From assembly GCF_900102545.1 (NCBI RefSeq), contig NZ_FNBN01000001.1:239198-303197 (forward strand): a stretch of 64,000 bases of DNA, read 5' to 3'. The position numbers were made by a program, and so were the translations under genes. The stretch's first letter is position 1. Every line of letters starts with the position of its first letter. Shown here in pieces: positions 8,908 through 17,019 of this stretch. This DNA comes from Chitinophaga filiformis. Lineage in GTDB: Bacteria; Bacteroidota; Bacteroidia; Chitinophagales; Chitinophagaceae. Below the pieces are notes generated by a model. That model searched no databases, was not told the DNA's origin, and saw only the letters and a program-made list of their open reading frames with translations.

Positions 8908-9852
8908 ATGAAAAATAAAAAAATAGTGATTGCGGCAGGGACGGGATTTATTGGTAAGGGTATGATTGAGCATTTCGGCAGCGACAATGACATTGTTATC
9001 CTCACCCGCCATCCTATAACCGGGCATGGCCGGGTAAGGTATATCGGGTGGGACGGTAAGACCCTTGACGACTGGTCAAAAGAGTTGGAAAATACAGATC
9101 TATTGGTCAACCTGGCAGGGAAGAGTGTGAATTGCCGTTATACTGAAGCAAACAAACAAGAGATATTTGACAGCAGGACGAATGCTACAGCAGTACTGGG
9201 AACCGCAATAAGGACCTTACAGCATCCGCCGGCGCTTTGGATAAATGCTGCTTCCGCCACTATTTACCGGCATGCGGAAGACCGGCCTATGGACGAATTT
9301 ACGGGAGAGATGAAAAACGATTTTTCGGTGCAGGTGTGCAAGCGCTGGGAAGCGGCCTTTAATGCTGAAGAGACGCCGGGTACCCGCAAAGCCATTTTCC
9401 GTATAGCCATTACTCTTGGTCACCAGGGAGGCGTTATGACGCCTTATCTCAACCTGGTCAAATTTGGACTGGGAGGCCACCAGGGAAACGGCAGGCAGAA
9501 ATTCAGCTGGGTACATATCACTGATGTATGCCGGATGATGGAGTGGTTGTATGAGCATTCGGAACTGGATGGCGTATTTAACTGTAGTTCTCCTTATCCT
9601 GTCAGCAACCGGCAGTTTATGAGGACACTAAGAAAAGCGGCAGGGCAATTTTTCGGACTGCCGGCATCCGTCTGGATGTTGCGTATCGGTGCACGACTTA
9701 TTGGCACAGAAGCGGAGCTGCTGTTGAAAAGTCGCTGGGTATTACCCACCCGCGCCTTGCAGGCTGGTTTCGTTTTTGAGTATCCCCAGCTTCAGCCTGC
9801 CATGGAAAATATTATCGGCCGACTGCCAAGGCGTCGGTATCATCTCATATAG
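8908..9852 (+). CDS. TIGR01777-family NAD(P)-dependent epimerase-like protein
   Basis: A 314-residue extended short-chain dehydrogenase. The nucleotide-binding loop GTGFIGKGMI lies at about 12-21. The NLAGKSV segment (about 70) and a C-terminal region with PTRALQAGFVFEYP match the TIGR01777/YfcH family (C-terminal DUF1731-like part). The first Gly of the usual GGTGFIG is Ala (AGTGFIG), which the fold may tolerate. It lies 64 bp after the GbsR/MarR gene and has its own copy of that gene's operator, so the two are probably co-regulated. The substrate is not known for this family. Confidence 0.88.
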   Translation: MKNKKIVIAAGTGFIGKGMIEHFGSDNDIVILTRHPITGHGRVRYIGWDGKTLDDWSKELENTDLLVNLAGKSVNCRYTEANKQEIFDSRTNATAVLGTAIRTLQHPPALWINAASATIYRHAEDRPMDEFTGEMKNDFSVQVCKRWEAAFNAEETPGTRKAIFRIAITLGHQGGVMTPYLNLVKFGLGGHQGNGRQKFSWVHITDVCRMMEWLYEHSELDGVFNCSSPYPVSNRQFMRTLRKAAGQFFGLPASVWMLRIGARLIGTEAELLLKSRWVLPTRALQAGFVFEYPQLQPAMENIIGRLPRRRYHLI

Positions 9853-9937
9853 ATCATTATGGTTTAATGTTTGCTCTTACATAGTAAGTACCTGCCGGGG
9901 TTTATACGCTGGCGGGTACCTTCAAAAAGGATTGTTT

Positions 9938-10306
9938 ATGAACGACAAGAAACTTACGGTTGTATTAGGCGCTTCTCCCAACCCAACAAGATACAGTTAC
10001 CTGGCCGTATCCAGGCTGACGGCACATGGGCACCCCGTATTGGCCATTGGTAAAAGGGAAGCACAGATAGGTGATACCCCTGTGACGAAAGAACATCCGG
10101 TAGCAGCGGATGTGGACACCGTTACCCTGTATATGAATCCAATGCTACAGCGGGAGTATTACGATTATATCCTGCAGCTGCATCCAAAGCGTATTATCTT
10201 CAATCCAGGTACGGAGAATGAGGAACTGGCTGCATTAGCCGACAGTAAAGGCATTGAAACAATGGAAGCCTGCACACTGGTGTTGCTGAGTACCGGCCAG
10301 TATTAA
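9938..10306 (+). CDS. CoA-binding domain protein
   Basis: A 122-residue cytoplasmic protein of the CoA-binding (COG1832-type) family with a Rossmann-like fold. It opens TVVLGASPNPTRYSYLAV and has the late motif IIFNPGTENEEL, where family members bind the nucleotide. I start it at 9938 (MNDKKLTVVLG), as the 54 upstream open codons from 9776 overlap the previous gene and are not family-like. It lies 85 bp after the TIGR01777 gene. Physiological role unknown. Confidence 0.87.
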   Translation: MNDKKLTVVLGASPNPTRYSYLAVSRLTAHGHPVLAIGKREAQIGDTPVTKEHPVAADVDTVTLYMNPMLQREYYDYILQLHPKRIIFNPGTENEELAALADSKGIETMEACTLVLLSTGQY

Positions 10307-10510
10307 TCTCAATGGCCGGCATAAACCCCTCTGAAATGCTATCTCATTTGGAATAAGATGCCGTTAATTCTTGCGCTCTCTCATCTGATTGCTGATTAAT
10401 TTTTGTATATTACTTATAATATTCCCCTACCAGCAAGGATTTATCACGATAGAACGGCATAAATGTAATCTTAACGACCACGCCTATTCACTCTAATCAT
10501 ATATATTATC

Positions 10511-10984
10511 ATGAAATGGAGAAGATTCAACGGCGAACCGATTCATTTGCCCATTAAAGAAGAAGTGCGCCAGGCAATTGTCCGGGAAACCGGAAAGGGC
10601 TTTCACTTAAAAGTGTGTATTGGCACGGACTCACAGGTAAAAGGTGTAGAAACAGAATTTGCTACGGTGATTGTTTTCCTGCGTGAGGGACATGGAGGTT
10701 TCATGTTCATCCACAATGACAAAACACGCGACTCTTATTCCATCAAGGAGCGTATGCTCATTGAAGTAGCAAAGAGTATTGAGATCGCCTATGAACTGTG
10801 TGACTTGTTCACCGAGTATGATGTGGACATGGAAGTACATGCAGACATTAACACGAACCCCCAGTTCAAGAGTAACCTGGCCCTTCGTGAGGCAATGGGT
10901 TACATCCTGGGAATGGGATTTGCCTTCAAGGCAAAACCAGACGCCTTTGCCAGCAGCTGCTGTGCGGACAAGGTGGTGAACTAA
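10511..10984 (+). CDS. RNase H-like YkuK-family protein (DUF458)
   Basis: A 157-residue protein with the DUF458/YkuK pattern: CIGTDSQVKG with the first acidic residue at about 40, a central helix with SIKERMLIE, then VHADINTNPQFKSN and a C-terminal GFAFKAKPDAFASS...ADKVVN. The family has an RNase H-like fold; catalytic activity has not been settled for it. It stands alone, with about 200 bp of AT-rich sequence before it and GC-rich hairpins after it. Confidence 0.85.
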   Translation: MKWRRFNGEPIHLPIKEEVRQAIVRETGKGFHLKVCIGTDSQVKGVETEFATVIVFLREGHGGFMFIHNDKTRDSYSIKERMLIEVAKSIEIAYELCDLFTEYDVDMEVHADINTNPQFKSNLALREAMGYILGMGFAFKAKPDAFASSCCADKVVN

Positions 10985-11015
10985 GCCTGCAGGCTGATAT
11001 TACTTTCCCCGCTGT

Positions 11016-11056
11016 CAGGATGCGCTCTTCCGCATCCGGGGGCTTTGTCTCCCCCA
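11016..11056. other. Two adjacent GC hairpins after the YkuK-like gene
   Basis: GGATGCG-CTCTTC-CGCATCC followed by GGGGG-CTTTGTCT-CCCCC. There is no T-run behind them, so termination is only possible. The remaining sequence up to 11265 is AT-rich and likely carries the promoter of the next gene. Confidence 0.4.
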
Positions 11057-11265
11057 CAACGAAATCTTCCCTGAAATATTGTAATGTTAACCCTTTGTAA
11101 AGGAAAAGGTCTGAAACGCAGTACTGTACTGATTATGAGGGTATTGCCATTCTTATAACCGATTTCTGTTCCGAACGGGGCTCTTTTAATTTGAAAAAAA
11201 TTCCTTAATTTATACTTGTTATACTGATATACTGTTATACTGATTTTACTGAATAGCTGTCCAAC

Positions 11266-11679
11266 ATGCGTGCCTACAAAACTGTCATACTACTGTTAGC
11301 AATAGTATCTGCCAACTCATCTTGCAAAAAAGAGTCTATTTCAGACACTTCCTCTCAAAAGCTGCAAGGCAGCTGGAGACTGCTGTATTCCAAGCCAGCC
11401 GGGGGCGATGCCCTGGTCAAAAGCGACAGCGCGTCGTTAGAGATCCTGAAATTTGACGGGAATCATATGCTCACCTACAGCCGTAACACGCTTGTCTCCA
11501 AAGAAACCTTTCTGATGGCCCTGAAAAGCGATCGCCAGCCTTACCTGGTGGCAGACAGCGATCCATGGAATCCACGGATATTCAGCTGCAATATAACGGG
11601 GAATGATACCTTATCCCTGTTATCAGTGCATTCCAGCGCTCATGTTGGCCGCGTGTATATAAGGGTGAAGCCTCAATAA
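11266..11679 (+). CDS. Small lipoprotein, lipocalin-like
   Basis: A 137-residue exported protein. A signal peptide (VILLLAIVSANSS) is followed by a lipobox Cys at about 20, so it is probably a lipoprotein. The mature part has LQGSWRLLYSKP, the opening of small lipocalin-like or META-like barrels in Bacteroidota, followed by alternating beta-type sequence. No catalytic motif is visible. Its last 56 bases, including the stop codon, are the first unit of a 77-bp tandem repeat running to the neighbouring engB gene. Function unknown. Confidence 0.7.
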   Translation: MRAYKTVILLLAIVSANSSCKKESISDTSSQKLQGSWRLLYSKPAGGDALVKSDSASLEILKFDGNHMLTYSRNTLVSKETFLMALKSDRQPYLVADSDPWNPRIFSCNITGNDTLSLLSVHSSAHVGRVYIRVKPQ

Positions 11680-11842
11680 CTATTGCCGCACTTGACTTAC
11701 CAGTGCATTCCAGCGCTCATGTTGGCCGCATGTATATAAGGGTGAAGCCTCAATAACTATTGCCGCACTTGACTTATCAGTGCATTCCAGCGCTCATGTT
11801 GGTCGCGTGTATATAAGGGTGAAGCCTCAATGACTATTGCCG
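11624..11842. repeat. 77-bp tandem repeat made from the lipoprotein gene's 3' end
   Basis: Units begin at 11624, 11701 and 11778 (CAGTGCATTCCAGCGCTCAT), the third cut at about 65 bp. Unit 1 contains the last codons and stop of the lipoprotein gene; each further unit carries a dead copy of the tail. Only a few substitutions separate units, so the duplication is recent. The array ends 3 bases from the engB stop codon. Confidence 0.93.
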
Positions 11843-11844
11843 GG

Positions 11845-12453
11845 CTAGACAGTGGCCCGGAATTCTGTATTCGTCTCGTCTATATTTGACAGGATCGCAT
11901 CTCTGCCTGTCTTTTTCACAGTACTGGTTACAAAATGGGCCGGAAGGAATTCCCATGATTCCCTCAGTTTATTCAGAAATGCCTTTACATTCCGGCTGGT
12001 CTCCGCCTGGGTGTTCTTATCTGCTTTTGTAAATACCAGTGAGAAAGGGATCTGCCACTCCCCCAACTGGTTAATGAAGTCAATATCCAGCTTCTGCGGG
12101 GTATGACGACTGTCGATCAATACAAACACATTGACCAGGTTCTGTCTTTTCCGGAGGTAATTCTCGATCATCTGTTCCCAGGATCTGCGTTGCGACTGAC
12201 TCACCTTGGCAAAACCATATCCGGGTAAATCCACCAGGTACCAGGCCTGGTTGATCAGGAAGTGGTTGATCAACTGCGTTTTACCGGGTGTTCCGGACGT
12301 CTTTGCCAGCTTTTCATTGTTTGCCAACATATTGATCAGGGAAGACTTTCCCACGTTGGAACGGCCTATAAAGGCATATTCCGGAAGGTTCGGTGTAGGA
12401 CATTTCTGCCAGTCAACATTACTGATGAGGTATTCTGCGCTCTTGATGATCAT
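11845..12453 (-). CDS. engB: Ribosome biogenesis GTP-binding protein YsxC/EngB
   Basis: An essential-type GTPase that helps assemble the large ribosomal subunit. G1 GRSNVGKSS, G3 DLPGYGFA and G4 TKADK are all present. The N-terminal IIKSAEYLIS matches the family opening, so I start at 12453 rather than at the open Met at 12474; about 202 residues, the usual length. It runs convergently with the small lipoprotein gene and divergently from ubiE, whose start is about 80 bp away, so the two promoters share that gap. Confidence 0.95.
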   Translation of the reverse strand: MIIKSAEYLISNVDWQKCPTPNLPEYAFIGRSNVGKSSLINMLANNEKLAKTSGTPGKTQLINHFLINQAWYLVDLPGYGFAKVSQSQRRSWEQMIENYLRKRQNLVNVFVLIDSRHTPQKLDIDFINQLGEWQIPFSLVFTKADKNTQAETSRNVKAFLNKLRESWEFLPAHFVTSTVKKTGRDAILSNIDETNTEFRATV

Positions 12454-12519
12454 ATTTTTACTCTTCGGGCACAAAGTTCATGAAAATTTACTTATTGCCG
12501 GCATTTCTCTATTTTCTCC

Positions 12520-12527
12520 TAACTTTG
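12520..12527 (+). promoter_or_regulatory. Bacteroidota -7 box (TAACTTTG) at ubiE
   Basis: TAnnTTTG consensus, with TTG about 22 bases upstream as a possible -33 element. Only six bases separate it from the ATG at 12534, so the transcript would be leaderless or nearly so. Confidence 0.6.
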
Positions 12528-12533
12528 CGGGCT

Positions 12534-13268
12534 ATGTCAGATAAGAAGATTGTACCGTTTGCCACATCAGAACTAAGTAAGAAGGAACAGATAGCGACCA
12601 TGTTCAACGACATTGCCCACCGCTATGATTTCCTCAACCATTTCATGTCATTGGGTATTGACATCCAGTGGCGTAAGAAGGCTTTGAAACAGTTAAAGTC
12701 CTTACAGCCAAAGAAAATGCTCGATGTGGCTACCGGTACGGGCGACTTTGCCATTATGGCGAATAAGATGCTGCAACCCAATACTATAACCGGGATTGAC
12801 ATATCTGAAGGCATGCTCAGTCACGGGCGTGAAAAGATCGAGAAACTGGGACTATCTGACAAAATAACCCTTGAGCTGGGCGACAGTGAAACAATAAGTT
12901 TTCCAGACAATACGTTTGATGCTATAACAGTAGCATACGGCGTACGTAACTTCGAGAATCTGGAAAAAGGACTGGCAGAAATGTTACGCGTACTAAAGCC
13001 GGGAGGAAAGCTGGTAATATTGGAGTTTTCCAATCCAACTGTTTTTCCTATTAAACAATTATATAATTTATATTTTCGTTATATTACACCCTTGATCGGG
13101 AAGTGGATAGCAAAGAGTGAAGCAGCATACTCCTATCTGCCAGAATCAGTGAAAGCGTTCCCACAAGGTCAGGAAATGTGTAATATTTTAATTAATACCG
13201 GTTTCCAAGCAGTAACATGCAAAAAGCTCACATTCGGCATCAGCTCTATTTATTGCGCATCCCGCTAG
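12534..13268 (+). CDS. ubiE: Demethylmenaquinone methyltransferase
   Basis: The SAM-dependent C-methyltransferase that makes menaquinone from demethylmenaquinone (UbiE/MenG). 244 residues from the ATG at 12534. Motif I is LDVATGTGDFAIM, followed by GIDISEGML, the family signature VAYGVRNFENLEKGL and the second signature LKPGGKLVILEFS. Bacteroidota respire with menaquinone, so the menaquinone reaction is the expected one. Its last 52 bases overlap the start of the porT-like gene, which points to translational coupling. Confidence 0.95.
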   Translation: MSDKKIVPFATSELSKKEQIATMFNDIAHRYDFLNHFMSLGIDIQWRKKALKQLKSLQPKKMLDVATGTGDFAIMANKMLQPNTITGIDISEGMLSHGREKIEKLGLSDKITLELGDSETISFPDNTFDAITVAYGVRNFENLEKGLAEMLRVLKPGGKLVILEFSNPTVFPIKQLYNLYFRYITPLIGKWIAKSEAAYSYLPESVKAFPQGQEMCNILINTGFQAVTCKKLTFGISSIYCASR

Positions 13269-13942
13269 TACTTCTGGTAATCCTATGGAATACAGGCCGC
13301 GTGAAAGCGCAGTCAGTGATGAACATGGAAGAACATGATGCCAAGCCCTATTACTTTGGTATCACACTTGCAGGCAACAATTCCAATTTCAAGTTATTTC
13401 ATGATGAGATCTTCCTCAAACAGGACTCTATCATGGTGGCTGAACCGCTAAGGACCTTCGGCTTTAACCTGGGGTTGCTGGGAAACGTGCGCCTGAGCGA
13501 GCACTTTGATATCCGCTTCAATCCGCAGTTATTATTTGCCTCCAAGAACCTCTATTATAAAGAGAACTATCCTGCAAGGGAAACGACCAAGAATATTGAG
13601 TCCATCCTGCTCAGCTTCCCCCTGCAGCTGAAATTCAAATCAGACCGTATCGGTAACATGCGCGTCTATACGATCGCTGGCCTGAAGTACGACTATGACC
13701 TTGCTTCCAATGCGAGGGCCCGCCGTGCGGAAGACCTGGTGAAGATCAGGAAAAGCGATTATGGTTATGAGTTCGGCGCCGGATTTGAATTCTATTTTCC
13801 CAGCTTCATCTTCTCCCCCGAGTTCAAGATCAGCAACGGTATTGGTAACGTACATGTGAAAGATGAGCACCTGCGTTATTCCAATGTGATCGACAAACTG
13901 AATTCCAGGATGGTCGTTTTTTCTATCCACCTGGAAGGTTGA
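13217..13942 (+). CDS. porT: PorT-family outer-membrane beta-barrel protein
   Basis: A 241-residue exported protein. A signal peptide (about 1-32, hydrophobic LVLLVILW, cleavage after KAQS) precedes an alternating beta-strand sequence ending in an aromatic-rich strand (MVVFSIHLEG). It fits the PorT/porin family; PorT is a type IX secretion component, and the ubiE-porT order is a recurring one in Bacteroidota. The start overlaps ubiE by 52 bp. A protein with a type A sorting domain at 28.7-30.3 kb is the type of cargo that system exports. The family call is good; the T9SS role rests on context. Confidence 0.8.
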   Translation: MQKAHIRHQLYLLRIPLVLLVILWNTGRVKAQSVMNMEEHDAKPYYFGITLAGNNSNFKLFHDEIFLKQDSIMVAEPLRTFGFNLGLLGNVRLSEHFDIRFNPQLLFASKNLYYKENYPARETTKNIESILLSFPLQLKFKSDRIGNMRVYTIAGLKYDYDLASNARARRAEDLVKIRKSDYGYEFGAGFEFYFPSFIFSPEFKISNGIGNVHVKDEHLRYSNVIDKLNSRMVVFSIHLEG

Positions 13943-13987
13943 GTTACTGTTGCGTATAGTTAGTCTGTAGACAAATTGTCTATTTAC

Positions 13988-13995
13988 TATCTTTG
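13988..13995 (+). promoter_or_regulatory. Bacteroidota -7 box (TATCTTTG) at pyrC
   Basis: TAnnTTTG consensus four bases before the ATG at 14000; implies a leaderless or nearly leaderless transcript. No convincing -33 element is seen at the usual distance. Confidence 0.55.
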
Positions 13996-13999
13996 CGCC

Positions 14000-15343
14000 A
14001 TGAATTACATCATCCGCAATATATCAGTGGTCAACGAAGGCACCACTACAGTTCAGGACGTATACATACAAGATGGCCGCATCGCGAAGATTGCCCCACA
14101 ATTGAGTGTGAGCGGTCAGTACACAGAAATTAACGGGGAAGGCAAACACCTGCTGCCCGGTGTTATTGACGACCAGGTGCATTTCCGCGAACCTGGCCTC
14201 ACCCACAAAGCCACCATCTATACCGAAGCCCGCGCGGCTGTAGCCGGAGGTACCACCAGCTTCATGGAAATGCCTAATACGCAACCGGCTGCTCTTACAC
14301 AGGAATTACTGGAAGATAAATATAAGATTGCCGCACAGCATTCACTGGCGAATTATTCCTTTTTCATGGGAGTAGCCAATGACAATGTGGAAGAAGTGCT
14401 GAAAACTAATGCCAGAAAAGATCAGATCTGTGGCGTTAAGATCTTCATGGGATCTTCTACCGGCAATATGCTGGTCGACAATTACATTACACTGGAGCAA
14501 ATCTTCTCAGGCAGTGAGCTGTTGATTGCCACACATTGCGAGGATGAAAAGATCATCAAGGCCAACCTGGAAAAATACAAACAGGAAGTAGGTCCGGAGA
14601 ATCTTACCGTAGACTATCATCCGATCATCCGCAATGAAGAAGCCTGTTTCGAGTCTTCTCTCACGGCTATCCAGTTTGCCAAGAAATTTAATTCCAGACT
14701 GCATATCCTGCATATCTCCACTGAAAGAGAATTACAGCTGTTCAGCAATATGCTGCCACTGGAAGAGAAGCGCATTACTGCAGAAGTATGTGTGCATCAC
14801 CTGCATTTTTCTGCTGATGACTACGGATGGAGGGGCAACCTGATCAAGTGTAATCCGGCTATCAAGGCTGTGCATAACAAACATGCACTCTGGAAAGGAT
14901 TGCTGGATGACAGGTTGGATATCATTGCTACAGACCATGCACCACATACCTGGGAGGAGAAACATCAGCCTTATTTGCAGGCGCCTTCCGGTGTTCCGTT
15001 GGTGCAGCATAGCCTGCTGCTGATGCTGGAGCATGTGTCCCTGGGGAACATTACCATTGAAAAAGTGGTGGAAAAGATGTGCCATGCACCGGCAGTATGT
15101 TTCCAGATCAAAGAAAGAGGTTACCTGCGGGAAGGCTATTTCGCTGATTGTGTGATCGTTGATCTGCAACAGGCTACTACTGTGGATAAACAGAACATCT
15201 ATTACAAATGTGGCTGGTCTCCTTTTGAGGAACACACCTTCCCTGCTGCTGTTACACACACTTTTGTGAACGGTCACCTGGCTTATGAGAATGGCGAGTT
15301 CAATGAATCTGAAAGAGGACACCGGTTGTTATTCAATCGTTAG
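14000..15343 (+). CDS. pyrC: Dihydroorotase (class I type)
   Basis: A 447-residue amidohydrolase that closes carbamoyl-aspartate to dihydroorotate in pyrimidine synthesis. I start it at 14000 (MNYIIRNISVV), directly behind the -7 box. The core has the bridging Lys in GVKIFMGSS, His in ATHCEDE and ILHISTE, and the Asp in ATDHAPHT. The first metal motif reads IDDQVHFREPG, so the usual HxH is QxH. I believe this variant occurs in other Bacteroidota proteins, but I cannot check it here. A terminator follows the stop. Confidence 0.88.
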   Translation: MNYIIRNISVVNEGTTTVQDVYIQDGRIAKIAPQLSVSGQYTEINGEGKHLLPGVIDDQVHFREPGLTHKATIYTEARAAVAGGTTSFMEMPNTQPAALTQELLEDKYKIAAQHSLANYSFFMGVANDNVEEVLKTNARKDQICGVKIFMGSSTGNMLVDNYITLEQIFSGSELLIATHCEDEKIIKANLEKYKQEVGPENLTVDYHPIIRNEEACFESSLTAIQFAKKFNSRLHILHISTERELQLFSNMLPLEEKRITAEVCVHHLHFSADDYGWRGNLIKCNPAIKAVHNKHALWKGLLDDRLDIIATDHAPHTWEEKHQPYLQAPSGVPLVQHSLLLMLEHVSLGNITIEKVVEKMCHAPAVCFQIKERGYLREGYFADCVIVDLQQATTVDKQNIYYKCGWSPFEEHTFPAAVTHTFVNGHLAYENGEFNESERGHRLLFNR

Positions 15344-15365
15344 TCATACTCAACATATACAGGAG

Positions 15366-15405
15366 AATGCTCTTATCGCTCATTTGATAAGAGCATTTTC
15401 TTTTG
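15366..15405 (+). terminator. Rho-independent terminator after pyrC
   Basis: Perfect 12-bp stem AATGCTCTTATC / GATAAGAGCATT with an 8-base loop, followed by TTCTTTT; 22 bases after the pyrC stop. Confidence 0.93.
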
Positions 15406-15534
15406 TAACATTACCATCCTCTACATTTATGGAAATAACGGCGCATTGCATCTATAGATATTATTGGAAACAGCGCTAGTCATGATACCAATGTTTTTTT
15501 CTATTATACGTATATTCACTAAAAATACCTGTGC

Positions 15535-16866
15535 ATGGAACTGGATAAAACAACCTACTATGATCTCTCCATATTTAACCGTGATGAAGAATATTCGCTG
15601 TTTCATAAACTGGATTTTACTACAACCACAGGTGGCAAGGAGTACTTACGGTACCTGTACAGCAATCCTTTAAAGGATATTGCTTCCATAGAAGAACGTC
15701 AGCAGGTCCTGCAATTCATCCTGAAGCAGGAAGACAGCTGGCCGGCAGACGTTATCAGTAACGGTACTATCGTTGTGATGGAAAATTACCTGGAAGCACA
15801 GATAGAGCCTATCAGCAATCCGGATGGAGTGCCTTTGCTGGTAAGTGCGCTGCTGACTAAGACTATCTTTTCACCGGACTATAGTTTTATCAAATTCTCT
15901 TTTACCCAGCTGCTCAATCTCCTGAAGGGATTCCGCCAACTGGAAAAGAACTTCAATACAGACCAGACGCCTAAGATACTCAAGCAATTGCTGGACAGGG
16001 CGCATCACCTGTTGTACCAGAAAGAGTTCAATGATATTATAGTGGCAGATGAAGGAGGGCCTGTGTCTTTTGTACAGATCCTCAGATATGATCATTACAT
16101 CCGTAAAAGACAGCGGAAAAGTATTTCTGAGTTACTGGATATTTATCGCCGTCTTGATGCGTATTACGCTATGGCAAAGGCGGTACGGCATTTCAATCTG
16201 CAATTCCCTGTATTTGAAGATACACCTCATCCTTTTGTACAACTGGATAACCTGTATCACCTCATCCTGCCAAAACCAGTGGCGTATGATATCACGATGA
16301 AACCACAGTCGCACTTCCTGTTCCTGACCGGGGCTAATATGGCGGGGAAAACAACCTTCATCAAGGCTGTGGGGGTAGCGGTATTCCTGGCACATATTGG
16401 TATGGGTGTGCCGGCCGGAAGCATGAAGCTGAGCTTCTTTAACGGGATCTTCAGTAATATCCAGGTGCAGGATAATATATTCAAGGGAGAAAGTTATTTC
16501 TACAATGAAGTGCAGCGTATCAAGAATACTATCATCAAAATAAATGATAACAAAAAATGGCTGGTGCTGATAGATGAAATGTTTAAAGGCACCAATGTGG
16601 AGGATGCGAAGAACTGTTCACTGGCTGTGGTGAATGGATTGCTGAAGAGTACCAACTGTCTCTTCATATTATCTACACACTTGTATGAGATTGCAGAAGA
16701 GTTACAGAATGCACAGAATATCCGTTTCAAGTATTTTGAATCGCAGGTAATAGATGATAATCTTTACTTCACTTATCAGCTGAAAGACGGTGTGGCAAAG
16801 GAAAAGATCGGGTATCTGATTCTGAAGAGAGAGAAGGTACTGGATTTACTGAATGAGATAAAATAA
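15535..16866 (+). CDS. Short MutS-family ATPase without mismatch-recognition domain
   Basis: A 443-residue protein with only the MutS core (domain III-like helices about 1-240) and ATPase (about 250-443). Walker A is GANMAGKTTFIKA, Walker B VLIDEMFKGTN, and the late LSTHLYEIAE segment matches the D-loop/His switch of MutS ATPases. The N-terminal mismatch-binding domain (FxE motif) is missing, as in the MutS-related group common in Bacteroidota. A role in canonical mismatch repair is therefore doubtful; branched-DNA handling is a guess. The last 67 bases are duplicated just after the stop. Confidence 0.88.
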   Translation: MELDKTTYYDLSIFNRDEEYSLFHKLDFTTTTGGKEYLRYLYSNPLKDIASIEERQQVLQFILKQEDSWPADVISNGTIVVMENYLEAQIEPISNPDGVPLLVSALLTKTIFSPDYSFIKFSFTQLLNLLKGFRQLEKNFNTDQTPKILKQLLDRAHHLLYQKEFNDIIVADEGGPVSFVQILRYDHYIRKRQRKSISELLDIYRRLDAYYAMAKAVRHFNLQFPVFEDTPHPFVQLDNLYHLILPKPVAYDITMKPQSHFLFLTGANMAGKTTFIKAVGVAVFLAHIGMGVPAGSMKLSFFNGIFSNIQVQDNIFKGESYFYNEVQRIKNTIIKINDNKKWLVLIDEMFKGTNVEDAKNCSLAVVNGLLKSTNCLFILSTHLYEIAEELQNAQNIRFKYFESQVIDDNLYFTYQLKDGVAKEKIGYLILKREKVLDLLNEIK

Positions 16867-16935
16867 GGAAAAGATCGGGTATCTGATTCTGAAGATGGAG
16901 AAAGCTACTGGATTTACTGAATGAGATAAAATAAA
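16801..16935. repeat. Tandem duplication of the MutS-like gene's 3' end
   Basis: Bases 16801-16867 (last codons plus stop) recur at 16868-16935 with three or four changes, starting again with GAAAAGATCGGGTATCTG and ending GAATGAGATAAAATAA. The second copy is outside the gene. Nothing else is evident in the 150-bp gap to the ComM gene except an AT-rich promoter region. Confidence 0.93.
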
Positions 16936-17019
16936 GTGAATAGAATGAATAAATGTTGAATGATCGGCATGCTTTAAATTCGACATCGATATTTATTCAT
17001 TCTAAATTTCACCTTATCC

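Noticed and set aside
11624..11842. CRISPR-like array
   Set aside because: Units are 77-bp direct copies of a gene end without variable spacers.
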